From Bretschneidera sinensis (taxonomy: Eukaryota; Streptophyta; Magnoliopsida; Brassicales; Akaniaceae), in contig CM043698.1 in assembly GCA_023935145.1 (NCBI GenBank), forward strand, positions 15,764,501 to 15,828,500: DNA of 64,000 nucleotides, in the 5' to 3' direction. The notes below the pieces were generated by a model. The model saw only the letters and a program-made list of their open reading frames with translations. It made no database searches and was not told the DNA's origin. The position numbers and the translations under genes were made by a program. Position 1 is the stretch's first letter. Every line of letters starts with the position of its first letter. Positions 33,764 through 47,500 of the stretch are shown here, piece after piece.

Positions 33764-36700
33764 AGGGAGGAGCCAGCTCTTCCTACCATTAGCAGAAAGA
33801 AAAGGATTTTGGGTTTCATTTTGGTGCACTGAGAAACACAAAAGTCAAATAAAAGTAAGCTACACACGCCGGCAATATGTCCATGTGGTACACAACATGC
33901 CTAAGTAGTTTACAAGCATAAGTACCATGAAAATCAAGGACCTTGCTAAAAAATTGGCAGATGTGGAAGGACTGACTGAATGTTTCCAACCACTCACCCT
34001 ATTATGTTCCTCGAACTAGGTAACTAGAAAGATCTGAAGATTAAGATTGACACTAACGCACTAAAACAGCGCAGCTACAGGTTAGTATCCTGTTCTCTTT
34101 TTTAGTTACAAGGTATCCCTCGTTTTAATTTCAAATTCTGACTCAATAGGAATCTCCTGAGAAATTAAATGCTGACAACAAAAAAAACAATCAATGCATT
34201 ACTAATTAATCACAATCATATTTAACAATTTTACTTCAACTTACAGCTGTCAAAGCAGCCTCAGCACCCTTATTCCCAGATTTACCGCCAGCTCGATTTA
34301 GAGCCTACAATTATCATAGAACAAGAGTCAAGAATATATCCCATATGATAACAGGGAGGAGACAGATATAGAGTCTTGATACAGTCCTAAATGCAAATTT
34401 TTGAACTAGAATTTCACCTGCTCCATGTTGTCACATGTTAAAACGCCAAATATGCATGGAACGCCTACAAAGTGAATAAGAAACAGCTTCAATTTCTTTA
34501 CAAAACAAAATTTAAACCAAACAGATGACATGGAAACAACAGAATGATGTTGAGGTGCCTATCAGCATAATGCAAAATAAATTCCTCATAACCGTATGCT
34601 ACTGCACAATAATTTCTCAATTTTACCAGAATATGAAATTGATGCAGAGGTTCAGAATGAGGATACACTTCAAAGTTAGAATAAGAGTATGCCTGCTGAG
34701 GCAACTCCCATAAAAGTCTGCAGGCCACTCTCGTGTTCTTTTTCTTTGAAATGAGTTAAGAGGTGTATGTATATATGACAAAGGAAAACTGATGTAGCAC
34801 AGGTATTGACGGAAAAAAAAAAAAAAAAGAGTTGTTGAGAAAGAAGAGAGGAGAGGAGAAAATACCAGAAAACTAGGGTTGAATAGGTAGAAGAGAAATT
34901 AGGGCAGAAGGGAAAGAACCAATACGGAGAAAGCAAGAGATAATCAATTTTCAATTCATAATCCAATCTCTCTAAAGTCAACTTAAGCATGTGCTTATAT
35001 AGGCACCAACCCTAAGCACACTAGGAAACAAATCTCAACATAATAGAAAATAAATAAAATCCCAAAATAACATAAGAGTTCCAAAATAACATAAATAGTT
35101 TCCTAAATAACATAAGTAAAATCCCAACAATGGTTCTCCATCATTCTCCTTTGGTTGAAAAGAACTCAAGGCAGGCGAGTTAGCATGAAGACACCAATCT
35201 ACCAACTCAGGATCAAGTTCATGAAACACATCTTCAGAAAGCCAAGTACTCTCTGCTTTTGGGCGACCCTTCCACTGGACAAGGTAGCGATGGAAGGTCC
35301 CACAGGACGAAGGAAGGGCTTCAACATTCCATATGGTTCCAAGCACATGAGTAGGACCAGCATGAACATGAGAAGACACAAAATGAGACTCCAAGGTACT
35401 TGGTAAGGTGAGAAATTTTTCACAGTGAAAACAGGACTAATATTTAAATATGCATGTAAATCAAGCAAATAAGAATGAGGTCCAATTTCACAAAGAATGG
35501 AAAAGGTCCAATAGGCGGATCAGATGGTTCTTTTAGAGTTAAGTCAAAATAATGTGCAGAAGGAACAAAAACTATGACAAGATCACCTTTATTATAGGTT
35601 GTAGCTTTACTAGGTACCTCAATAGCAAATTTTCCATTCACATTAGGTAATGCAATTTCATGTCGATGCTCGGCATGCAATGCAAAGGGGCAATGGAGAA
35701 GAAGCAATTGGATCAGGAGGCAAAATGAAGTCAGTCAATAGACGGAGGGCCCAACAGGTCTTGGACAATATCACAAGGAGTTGAGTCTAAGAGTGTCTCG
35801 CTACGTCCTAAATCTTTAGGTTGACCAGTTGGTAAAAGGCACTCCACAACGTTGACACGGTGAGTTCTACCCTCTTCATTCAAATCCTCTTCATCCCCAG
35901 AGTATTCTATGGGATCGACAACAACGACTTCACACTTAGTGGGGTCACTAGGTTCGGAATCTAAAACTAAAGCATGTTGAGGACATTTAACGGCAATGTT
36001 TCTCTTTTCATGATAATGATGACACTGAATGGAGGACACGCTAGAACGAGACGCAACCGAGGACGTAATAGGACAAAGAGTGTTGGAAAGAGAGGAACTA
36101 GACTTGCTATTTCACTTATTGCTATCCCCCAAGGCTAATTGAGACTTGCTACCTTGAAAAGGCATACGATGGAAAGTCAACAACTTAAGGTACTTTTCTA
36201 TTTCTAGGGTTTGGTGATAAGCATCTTCAACAGACGTAGGAGAATACAAAACAACCTCTCGTTTAATATCGGCTCTAAGCCATTTAGGAACCCACTAATA
36301 GTAATGAAAGACTTTTCCTCAAGCCCACACCTAAACATAAGTTCATCAAACCTAGTCATGCAGTCGGTTACATAAGAAGTTCGTTTGTGATTGAGAAGTT
36401 GATAAACCAATTGGCGTTGATAATAGGTAGGAAGATACTTCTCATTCAAAGTTTGTTTCATAACCGCCCATTGAGTGATTGGTGGTTCATTTAAGCACTC
36501 TAGGTTATGTTGGACAGATTACTAATATGTCCTAGCTGGTCCTATTAGTTTCATCTTGGCAAAACAGACTAGCTCTATATCAGACATGCCATACCAATCA
36601 AAATAATCCTTCATACCATATATCCAATCTAAGAATATGTCAGGATCTAATTTCCCATCATATGTATGAGCATCAACCTTAATCCGTTTAGTGTTATCAA

Positions 36701-39700
36701 TAAAATCCCCATAACCATAACACTATCCACAGGGAAGAGGTGAATGCCTAGTGTTTTGATCACAAACTCTACCCTGACGAACTACTTGCCTAGGATCCTC
36801 TTGTTCATATTGGTCATACATAACTTGCCTATGTGCGTGTTGAGGTAGGTAACTAGGGTTTGGTTGATCATCATCAAGGAAGGATTCGTAAGGGTCAGTG
36901 TCTCTTGGAGGGGGAGGTCAAATGGTTGGGAGGTGAATATGACTCGCTCTATTTGAAGCTCTGGAGGGGTTTGGGGTGGGAAGAATTCCTGGTGCGAACC
37001 CTACGGAATAAGGCGAATGATATGGTTGTCTAACAGAACTCAGTAGATTCTCCTATATGTTGTTTACCATTATCTTTCATAAGTCTAGCCATGCCCTCTT
37101 GAAGTTCCTGAAGGTGTTGTATGGCACTATGAGAGACTAAGTTCACTTTTAACATTGTTAAATTCATGGTGCATAGTGTGAATTTCTGCTGAATTTTCTG
37201 AAGAGGTGGTGTTGTTATTAATCATTGTATAAGAAATGAAATAAATGTCGATGTAACACCAATTGCACCAACTAACTTGAATGGGAAATTACCAACATGC
37301 ACACAAGAAAAAATTTACACAGATACCAATTTGATGAATGTAAATGCATTGGTGTTTTAGTGAAAGGTAACTAAATGAAGGTTAACAAATTCGAAAGGCA
37401 GATAATCGATGATAGGACATCAATAATTTCGTGTGTGTATATTTATGCAAAATAATGGACGAAACACAATTTACTAAATCTACCTAAATAAAATATTAGT
37501 AAACCTTTCAAAATGGAAGGAAAACACACCTTACTAGGCAAAATCAGTTGTAACAGTAATGGAACAATACAACTTCTATTCTGGCTCGGCTCAGTGACTC
37601 AGTGTCTCAACTCGGCTCAATGGCTCAGTAGCTCAACTAAGCTCGAAATACCAGCGCGGGTCAAGTAATGGTCACGCAGCTGAGTCGGGTCTGACCCAGG
37701 AAAAACCTGGTCGGATCGGAGCTGGGTTGCAACGGTCAGCCAGAAACTTGATTTTGGTCATAGTGGTGGAGTCGGATCCGGCGATGGATGATCGAAAACT
37801 GCAGATCGGCCGTGTGAAAGTCGAACGGGTCGCGACTCTTTTGGCAGTGGAGACGGCAGCTAAACGACGCGTGGTTCCCGGGGTTGAATAGATTGGAAAT
37901 TTCCGATCTTGGTGATGTGTTTTGAGGTCGAAACGTGACTGGTCTCCGACAGCGGTTACTGGTTCTGATCGCCGGAGGACGGCGATTCTGATGATGGAAG
38001 CAGTATGCGATGGGTGGCGGCGGATATGGACGGATCTAACCCTTCACTCTCTTGTTACTGTTCAGTGTTTGTTTTTTTTCTTCGGAATCTGATAAAATTT
38101 GGGAGAGAATTTGTACTGAAAGAGGGGAGAGGTTCGGCTCTAATACCACTTTGATGTAGAACAGGTATTGACAGAAAAAAAAAAAAAAAAAGTTGTTGAG
38201 AAGAATAAAGAGGAGAAAATACCAGAAGACAAGGGTTGAATAGGTAGAAAAGAAATTGGGGCAGAAGGGAAAGAACCAATATAGAGAAAGCAAGAGATAA
38301 TCAATTTTCAATTCATAATCTAGTCTCTCTAAAATCAACTTAAGCAGGTGCTTATATAGGCACCAACCCTAAGCACACTAGGAAACAAATCTCCACAAAA
38401 TAGGAAATAAATAAAATCCCAAAATAACTTAAATAATCTCCTAAATAACATAAGTAAAATCCCAACTATGGTTCTCCATCAAAAACAATGACACCCTAAG
38501 GTAATGTTGCCTTTACAACGAACAAATCTGTGTGTATATTCATTATATCTTGTAGGAAAACAAAAACACGAATACCAACCTGAATTTAAACTAGCTGAAA
38601 GTACTCCAGATGCAGCAGAATTAGCAACTGCATCATAGTGGGAAGTATCACCTCTTACCTACTGACAATAAGAATGGTTATAGATAATGGATTCAACAAT
38701 AAGCATAAACGCAGAAACAGTAGAGAGTTGCAAAAGCGCAAGACCAGATAAACATTTTCATGATTTTTTTTCCGGGGTTACCACAAAGAAAATCATACCA
38801 CGGCTCCAATACATAAAACTGCTTGATATTTTCGTGACTTCCCAAGCCTTTCTGCAACAAGACCAATTTCGAAGCTGCCAGGAACCCACACAACCTAATG
38901 ATAACAGGAAGAAAACAATTATGCAATTTTCTCATTGAATTTTTTTTCTTTCAACAATCGAAAATGAGAGGAATAAATAAGACCACAGACCAAGTTAATA
39001 ATGACAAGACATGAAAGTCAGTAAATATTATGATGCATCCATTAAGAAAGCCCACAAATAACTTGATATCAGGAATTAATTTTCTAACCCATGTCTCAAC
39101 ACAATGAGAAAGAAACTAATGTGATGGAGGATATTGATGTGTTTGTTTGATTATTAGATTAATTAAATAGTGACTAATCAGTGCAGTGAGGAATCTTGTA
39201 CAAGAATAATAACTTGAAGTGCAGAGGCTTTGGCAGGAGTAAGGAAATGACAGATGACTGATAAGTACTGTCCAACTATGGTGAGACTGAGAGTGGGAAA
39301 ATGGAGTAAGATAGTGATAGCTATGTTGCTCGGACTCGACTATTTGTGGAGTGTCCGAGTGTTAGACTAGTCTATTTTTGTAAGGTTTTGTAAGTTTTCC
39401 TTCAGTTTAGAGTGTTGAAGGAAAGAATCCATGTGTGGAGTGTCGTGTACGATGTGGATACGGTAGGGTAAAATGAAGGGTCCAAGACTACAAGTAACAT
39501 AGGTGATAAGTAGATTTGCAATGGAGTAGGGTAATAAGGGGGCCAGATGGTAATTAAGATTAAGTAAGAGGATGATTATGTAGAGATTACTTTTGATAAG
39601 TAATTATGTAGAGATTACTGTAAAGGGATGAATAAGTGTTGAGTGAAGGGTAAGATAAGACAACAAAGTAGAGAGAGTAAGTTAAGACAATAGGAGTTGA

Positions 39701-41897
39701 GTCATCCTTAACTTGACGAGGTAAGGTAAGCTAAGATGAGGTAAGGTGATGGGAATGTATCTACTTAACTTCAAGAGATAAGTTGAGAGTTGGAAGCACC
39801 TTAGCAAAATATGGTAGGGAAAGGAATGTGAAAGTACACTATCCTAGTAATGCAAGGTACGGTTACATAGAAAAAAAATACTTATAAAAAGAAAGTTATA
39901 TAGGGAATAAAAATATATAAAAAGAATGGGCAGAAAGTAGCTGCCCCCTCCCCATCCCTAAAAAGTCTTTGAATGTTTCTAAGGAAAGTTAAAGAGAATT
40001 TGGACCCTCTTCAACGAACCCGGATCTAAACCCACCAAGCCAAATCTCTCAAAAACATCCCAATTATTAGAATTATTCTTTGGATCCTACCACTTATACA
40101 TGAACAAATCATATTTGTAACATAAAAGTGATCACATCCCAATACATGATAATCTAATAACTAATAAAACAAAATGGGACGATCAGGCAACTCACATGTA
40201 TGCCTCTATAAAAAAATAAATGATTTTAATGTTCATAACAACCATGTGTTTTGCATCTGTCAATACAAATATAATAGCTTTGAAAATGAAATAATAAATA
40301 GATGAAAAGCACTACTTTATATTCATATTCATTGCTAAACGCAGCTGAAATTATTAAGAGTGGTAGCTTAGCTTAGACAAAGAAACACTGGTTAATTATG
40401 ATATGAAAATCCAACTAAAACTTAGAAGACTAATATGCAAGGAGTTCTCAACCAATCTTATATATATACATATATCTATAAGAAAGGTTATTTGAAATGA
40501 TAATATGGAAAACAACGCCAAGAACAACAAAATAAACACTATCAAAAACATACATGCATGCACGCACAATTACAAGAAACTATCAAATAGAGTTATAATT
40601 TTCGGAAAGGTTTTACAATGGTAACAACATACGTCAATGTCTTCTTCTTTAACTGAATATTTCCTGAAGGTATCCAGAGCTCCCTCCAACAGTGGCTTCG
40701 TCACAATCTCATTAAACCGTGCCACAACCTTAGTGATGGAAAATCATGAACCCGTGACAATAATTAGCCACAAACAAAAATTAATACTTGATTCCGGTAA
40801 TGAAGACCAAAGAAGATCATATAAAGCAGCACATAAAATAAATAGTAAATACAATAAAGTACAACCAATCAAATGCCTAAATATTTGCCAATACATGCTT
40901 TGAACTAATTGAATTCATTTTTTGTAAGTCTAGTAGATAAAACTAGTTAACCTGTTAAGTGAGACTGGGTACCCCATTCAAAACTACCAAATTGTGCTTT
41001 TATTTTCTCAATGTCTGTTAAAAAACCAAAGAGTTTAAGCAGATTTGTGGTGGAAACAATAGCTACATTCACAAAATTGAAGCAATATCTACATTTATTG
41101 ATTGTGTTCAGTTCCAGTTAAGAATGTTTCGTACCATTAAGCAAAATGGAATGGCGAAACCTGATCCATCTTGTTAATTGCATCCAAAAAACAGTTTTAC
41201 TTGACACAGGGTTACCTGTTTAGGCAAGTCCTTTTATTAATTCTCTTGGCTTTTGTAATTTTTTTGACTTGAGAGGATGTTGTGGAACTCCACAATAAAG
41301 TCCACATATAGTAAAGGTGAATCCAAGCGAAGAACAAACTAGGCTTCACTTTTTCTAGTTGACCAAGATGAAGATGGATCAAATTTTCATATATCCTCTA
41401 AGATCAAAATCGTAAAGGGAAAAGCGAAAAATTGAATCTCAAAGTAATGGGCTAAAGTTTATTCCTCGGAAAATGAAATCCAAACATAAATTTAAAGTGT
41501 TGACGTGGGTGTGTTTGGAAACTGACCACAGCAAAGCGAAGTCCTTCGGTTCTGGTGAGGGACCCCGTCAGTTGCCGAACCGCTGCCGTTTGGACAAAGG
41601 ACGAACGCTGCTCCTTCCTCTCAGCCGCAATTTGGGGGCAAAACCCTTTTTGAGTAAGTAAGCAAACAATAATCGGTTTGGATGATAAATTAAAAAGATA
41701 AGCAAATCAAATTAATAATTAAATGACTAAAGACAATCAAGAAACCTACCTAGCATGGAAGAAGAAAAAGAGAGGTGCGTTGGTTTGTGAGAAGGCCCGC
41801 CATGAAAAGGAGCAATGGTGAGAGGATGATGATGATGTTGAAGGCGATGGTGAGTCGATGGTAGACGGAAACACTGCGTTGAAGCAAATGATTCCAT
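32977..41897 (-). CDS. COS1: 6,7-dimethyl-8-ribityllumazine synthase, chloroplastic
   Basis: Lumazine synthase performs the penultimate step of riboflavin synthesis in plastids. It condenses 5-amino-6-ribitylaminouracil with dihydroxybutanone phosphate. Eight minus-strand exons join in phase to about 228 residues: 41750-41897, 41527-41645, 40633-40728, 38799-38894, 38580-38658, 34417-34464 (ends within one base), 34245-34304 and 32977-33018. Exons 1-2 encode a Ser/His-rich transit peptide ([20 protein letters not shown]). The enzyme starts near [18 protein letters not shown]. All core motifs are intact: [32 protein letters not shown] with the catalytic His, [16 protein letters not shown], and [33 protein letters not shown]. 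Intron 5 is 4.1 kb because of a chromovirus insertion. Introns 3 and 7 hold a MITE and a TA microsatellite. Length and motifs suggest a functional gene. It is head-to-head with DapB. Confidence 0.93.
33717..33760. repeat. (TA)n microsatellite in COS1 intron 7
   Basis: Pure TA dinucleotides run for about 43 bases within the intron between the last two COS1 exons. Confidence 0.95.
34790..35143 (-). repeat. Chromovirus-derivative 3' LTR
   Basis: 354-bp LTR, the left copy on the + strand. It contains an A run of about 17 bases near 34811-34827. It is preceded on the left by the target duplication aaaac. Confidence 0.9.
35145..35740 (-). pseudogene. Integrase C-terminus and chromodomain relic
   Basis: The minus-strand frames read [20 protein letters not shown] and [20 protein letters not shown] (35500-35680, integrase C-terminal beta-barrel type). 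They continue with [33 protein letters not shown] (about 35200-35300), a chromodomain with its YLVQWKG and E-S-T-W positions. Chromodomains steer chromovirus integration to marked chromatin. The piece follows gag after only about 250 bases, so pol was removed by an internal deletion near 35710-35760. Confidence 0.8.
35950..37230 (-). pseudogene. Chromovirus gag relic
   Basis: The minus-strand frame at 36204-36461 reads [20 protein letters not shown], then [18 protein letters not shown] and [16 protein letters not shown], the retrotransposon gag pattern. Around 35990-36030 a degenerate CCHC knuckle ([16 protein letters not shown]) has Tyr where the second Cys should be. The rest of gag to about 37200 is interrupted by stops. 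Confidence 0.75.
38152..38481 (-). repeat. Chromovirus-derivative 5' LTR
   Basis: 330-bp right copy, followed by the target duplication aaaac. Differences from the left LTR are scattered substitutions and a few small deletions, so the insertion is not brand new. Confidence 0.9.
39318..39506. repeat. MITE in COS1 intron 3
   Basis: The left end agctatgttgctcggactcg (about 39319) is inverted at the right end (gggtccaagactacaagtaacatag, about 39479-39503, one mismatch cluster). Similar ctatgttgctcggactc termini occur in widespread small plant elements I recall. The downstream 39640-39780 sequence is a degenerate gtaaggtaagata-type low-complexity run. Confidence 0.6.
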
Positions 41898-44523
41898 ATT
41901 CAGTGAACACGGAAATACAGAGAGAGATCAGAGAGTTCAGCAAGTAGCGTGGAAGTGGATAGTGATTGTCTCTAGAAAGTCAGTATCTGTGGGGAGTGGC
42001 AAGGGCGTGTGTAATTCGGAAAAAAAACCAAATTGTTTCCGTTTCGGTCTCGTATTTTTTATAGTTATAATTTTGGTAATTTGATTCCGCATTAATTTTT
42101 AAATTTTATATTTCAGCAATACCGAGCTATCAAAATTTGACCTCTAAAATAATAACTCTCAATTTTAATATAAATTAAAAAACAAATAAACCTCATATAT
42201 TGTAACAGGCATGACAATTAGCTTTTATCTGATAACGCAGCCGAGTGCTGATATTACTATCAAGCTGAAAACTCGAAATGAACGCGTAAAGGGGTCTGAA
42301 AAGTTGGATGAGCGATTAGTTGGTTCATTTTGTTAAAAATATTGGGGTTTGATTGAGTTTTTATTTTATGTATTTGTTAGTGTTAAATTTAAATTTTCAA
42401 TGTGAAATAATTTTTAACTTTAGTTTCAATATAAGTACGATAAGATCTACTTCGATTCACTATAAAGTGATTCTTAATTTTTATGTAAAAATATCTAATT
42501 TAGATAAACAAACTAAATTGTAATATTTTTTAAATAATAAAAATGTTACTTTAAATTTAAAATTTTGAATGAAATTATATTAAATGAGTGATTATTCGAG
42601 GTTATAGTTATGTGTTTTGAAGATTATTTATATATGATTTCATTATTAAAAAGAAATGTTTTTTGATTACATATATGACCTAAGCCATCGGTTTGACAAG
42701 TTTGAGTCTTTTTCGAGATTTATAAGTTTAGTTAACATCTTAACACGGTCAAACACATTTGTTGGTATGTTTTTTAAAATTTTTATAGACAAACATTTAT
42801 GTATTGTCATTGTAATCCGTCAAAACTTGTTAAAATTTATAATAAACAAGCACCAATTATGAGATGGAAGCTTAAAATTGTTAATGATCTGATTTAAAAG
42901 GGATCGTTTTTTTTTTCAATCTGTTACAATAAAAGGTTTAAAATTGAAAATAGGATAAACAAAGATGAAAAAGGTTTGCAAGGTTAAAAGTGGCTTGGTT
43001 GGTTAGATAGGAGAGGTGAGAAGAAATGGGGGGAGTCGAGCATGCTGCCGTTACTTGGGTAGGTTAGGAGCTTAAAGCAATTCAAATAGAAAAAAAATGT
43101 AGGAAAAATGGAATGAAATGTGATTTTTTGGAATTGCCCTTAATTACGATGTTTACAGTAAGCTTTTGGAATCCTAAAGCTTATTCCAAACAGCATCATC
43201 ATTTTATTTTTGTTTTATTTAAGGTTTTTTGGGAATTTAATTAGATGGAAACAAACTCGGCTTAATAATAATAGAGATGATTAAATCAAAATACTAACAA
43301 GTTTTAAACTCAACTATAACTCTCTCTCTCTCTCTATAACAATTTTGAATGCAACTAAGGTTATAAGTTATGATTTATTGAATCGAATTTGAATTTTTTA
43401 TTCTGAAACTCAATCCATATTGAGTCATAATTAATTAAAAAAATATTTTATAAGTTATTCAACTATAAAATCGTACCATATTTTAGTATTTATTTCGTTT
43501 CATATTTTTAATCCACTTTCTATTTGCACAAAGTTTAATATAAATGTTGTTTTGTCCAAATCACCATTCGAAGTTAAAATTTAGTTGAATACATGTGAGT
43601 CATACAAAAATTATATATTACAAAAAAAAATATTGAAGGTATACTTGTAAAGATATTAATTTTTATATCATATTCAAAAAAAGTGGACAAATAATATATG
43701 AGACATCCATTTTAAAAAATATGAACTAAAAAATGAGACAGAGAGAATATTTTTCTTACCTAAAAAATGTATCTATGTAAATTATAAAATTTTCTCTTCT
43801 TTTAAATACTTAATCCTTTAATCAATATATTTATTTTAAATAATTCATATATATAATACATAAAAATTATATTTATATACCACATAATATTATAATCTAA
43901 TCAATTTAACATAAATTTAAATTTAATTTGATTGTTAAATGAATTAATATATTTATATCAAAATTAAATTAAGGTATCCAAATTCAATCCATATCTGACT
44001 ATATTAATCCAATTATATATTAAATTCAGATTAAAATCTGATTCATCCACTTAAAAAAAACCGCTTGTTCGGTTGTTCAGCCTTTTTTCGGAAATACCGG
44101 CGGATCTCGGCTATCTCAGCCAGAAATCGAAAATTTCGAACGGTATGCTACACAACCTGTTAAATTCGTGAATTTAAAAAACAAAGGAGGGTAGATTCGG
44201 GAAATCATTTAGCCCTAATCAAACACATCGCCCTCATATCCTTTCTTCTTTCGATTCTTTTTGAAAATCTCTGCTTTTTTTGTGCATTGAAAATCCTGTG
44301 TTACTCCGTGAACTCTATCTACTCAACGTTCTGATTAGTTTGAGTTGGACAAGAGGGCTCACGAGCAGGTTGGAGGTAGGGGAGGAGGTGGGCAGGGGGC
44401 ATTTTGGGGCTTGTTCTACCAAGTTCAAGAAAAGATGAGCTCATGGAAGCAAAATCACGAACATTTGCGAATCATAAAGTTGTTTTGTTATAATTTATTT
44501 ATTTTTGTTGTTGTAACAGGTTA
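41898..44523. promoter_or_regulatory. Shared COS1/DapB upstream region
   Basis: The 2.6 kb between the divergent ATGs (41897 on - and 44524 on +) contains no gene. A CT microsatellite lies at 43320-43335. The DapB ATG follows an acceptor-like gttgtaacag (44511-44520), so DapB probably has a 5' UTR intron whose leader exon lies near 44230-44400. AT-rich filler occupies 42050-44040. Confidence 0.45.
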
Positions 44524-47500
44524 ATGGCGTCATCCACTCTCTTTCTTCAACCAGAGAACCCTAGTTTCTTCTCCACAACAACAAGGCAGTGTATTAGCAG
44601 TAACATTGGTGGCAGTCTCCTTGGCAAGCAAAAGCGTTTGGTTCCAGTTGTAGTGTCCATGTCAGCAACACCCATTCAACATCTCGATAAACCCATTTCA
44701 CAAAGCATCGGCCTCTCTATAATGGTACTGTTGAACCTCATATTTTGGTATTTATATATGCATATCTGTATAATCTTTCTTGCATGAAATGGATTGGTTT
44801 TTCAGTGGCTGTTTGAGTTTTGTTGGATACATATTTGAGTTTATGCGCTTTGTTGTCGAAGCTATTATGTGTTAGAGATGGAAACGCTGGGGCAGTTTTT
44901 ATTTTTATTTTTAAAATACACTTCAGATGAACCTGGTTGGTATTTCAAGGTTTTTTTTTTTGTTTTTGGATGCACATGTGTTTATATGTGTGTATGTTTA
45001 TGCATGAATATGTGTTTATGTACAATAAGTATATGGACTATTTTTGAAGTCATGCCTTAGAGACATCAGGAAAAATGTTTGCTTTTGTATGCAGTGTGTA
45101 ACCTTTTTTTAATATTTTATTTTGATAAGTAAAAGTATATAAGTAAGGGCACCAAGGGGGGTGCTAACCCATTTACACAACAAAAAATCAGTAATTTCTA
45201 CTAACTCTTCCTCATTTACAAAAGAATCCCTGTAAAAAAAGAAAAATTAAATGTGTGAAGCCATCTATCCTTTAATAGACCCTATTTGCTTCTCCTCACC
45301 ATCAGAGGGCCTTTTATTTCTTTCATCCCAGATAATAGAAAAGATGGAAAGTGGCACTAAAGAGAAGACCTTCCTCTTTTTTAGATGCATGAATTGTCGT
45401 ACAAAGCCAAATTTCCCCTTCAATGGATCCAGCCCCAACCAAAAAAGGTCAATTACTAACAATGCTATATTCCATAATTGCCTAGTCCAAGAACATCATA
45501 ACAAAAAAATGATGAACGGGCTCAGTCCTCTTTGCAAAGATGTGATTGATTAACTAAGATTTTACACATCTTTTGAAGATTATCAATGGTTAAGATTCTA
45601 TTCCACGTTGCCTCCCTTGCAAAAAGCGCGACTGTGGCTCTCTGAGGGAAGTTAGAATCACCCTCCTTAGGACTATTCTCATTTCGAGCCTTAAAGTAGG
45701 GCCTAATCTTAATCTAGATTTCATGTTTTTTTTATTGTGATTTTTGGTTATTGGAATTGACTTACAGATAGTAGTTTGTATAATAGATCATAAAATATAA
45801 CAAACCCCTGTAATTTTAGTGTGTTTCTGGTTGTAAATGAGGCTTGGTTTTTTCTTTTATGTATTCGTTCTGTCACACTTGTGAGGAATGAGATTATTTC
45901 TGTTCAAACTGGAAATCAGGGGCTTATTGCAAAACTCTATTTATCATCTGACACAGAGTGAACTTTTGGGTTCTCCAACTCCACTATTGAGTTGGATTAG
46001 GAAGGCATATGTTACTTATTAATTATATTTTTTTATTGTTTTGGATAAAGCAGAATGCCATATCTTAAACATCTTGTTGCCTCATTTATACATGAATACA
46101 GCAAAAGTCGCACTGTCCCATCATGCGTCATAGCCACATTGGGGATTGCCTACTGGGACCATGGTACTTATAACATCTTTCCTAATATAGACATTGAATG
46201 TAGGTCATTTTTTCTTTCATAAAGAATGGTACCCATATTTTTTTCTATTAAAACAAGGAATGTTAGCAAGATTATGCAGCATTTTTCTTTTTATTCCCCC
46301 CCCTCCCCTTCTTTCTTTGTTTAAATTCCTTATAAATTTGATTCTTGTGGCTGGAACTGTTTCTTAAACTTTTTTGATAATGATCATTACAGTGTATGCC
46401 AAGTGTTTCTAAATTGATTTAATGCTTTTACTTTTCTGTATACATAATTCTGATGCCATGAAATTCTTGGTTTGCCTTTATTACGTACACCAATTATTTG
46501 ACATCACTTTAGCCTAAGATAATGCCAATTTCTTTTTTCCACCATATCAAATATCTTCTGGGTTAAATTACAGTGCTTACCACTCTTATTTTTCTGTGTG
46601 AGAGAAATAAAATAGGCCATTATTGAACTTCTTTTACTCCCTACAATGAGTGGTGTTGTATTTTGGAGTATGTACTTGGGAAAGATATTTGCTATGGAAC
46701 TTGGCTTAATGATACACTTCTTGCTTTTGCCATTAATTTATCCACTGCAGGTAAACGGCTGCAGTGGCAAAATGGGGAAGGCTGTTATCAAAGCAGCAGA
46801 CTCTGCAGGACTCCATGTTCTTCCCGTGTCATTTGGATCTGAAGAGGAGTCTGGGAAAACTGTGGAAGTGTGTGGAAAGGATATTCTGGTGCATGGTCCT
46901 GCTGAGAGAGAAAGCATCCTTTCATCTGTGTTTGATGAATATCCTAACCTTATTATGGTGGACTACACAGTGCCTACTGCTGTGAATGGTAACTTCTTAT
47001 GGAACGTTTCTTTTTTCCTCCCCTCCCACCTCCCAAAAAGAAAAGGAAAGAAAGGAAAGAAAGGAAAGAAAGGGGAATCAAAACTTGGATTTGCATAATT
47101 TTTATCTGTGGCAGAGATAGACTTGATTTAGTATCTTCATTTGGTAAAATGATAGAATTACAATTTTATTTGGGCTACCTTTTAAGTAGCTATAGTTATA
47201 ACATGTCAGTTAAAATAAATCTCTGACATCCCCAAATTATATTAAGAAATATAGGAAAGGAATGAAATTAGATTAGGGACCAATTCACTTCCCTTAGCTT
47301 TGTCTTTTGTTTTATATAGCTCATGAAGCTGAATCTTCTAACTACAAGTTGCCATTATGATTAATCCATAGTCCAAGGGCTCTTGACTTTACAATTCCAG
47401 TGCTAAGGACATGCTTGCTGCACAAATCTATTGCTACTCCATTTGTCAAACAAATACTGAATTATATTTGTGACTTCTCCATCAAACCAATTTCAGTTTT

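Larger units (their letters stand above)
34790..38481 (-). mobile_element. Ty3/gypsy chromovirus derivative lacking most of pol
   Basis: A 3.7-kb LTR element in COS1 intron 5, same strand as the gene. Direct LTRs (34790-35143 and 38152-38481) begin tgatg and end catca on the + strand and share most of their sequence. Both flanks carry aaaac (34785-34789 and 38482-38486), a perfect 5-bp target duplication. On the minus strand a primer site tggtattagagc follows the right LTR at about 38148-38137, one transition from the initiator-Met-tRNA site. Purines (aaaggagaatga) precede the left LTR. Inside are a gag relic, a degenerate zinc knuckle, an integrase C-terminal piece and a chromodomain. Protease, reverse transcriptase, RNase H and the integrase core are absent. 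Confidence 0.9.
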
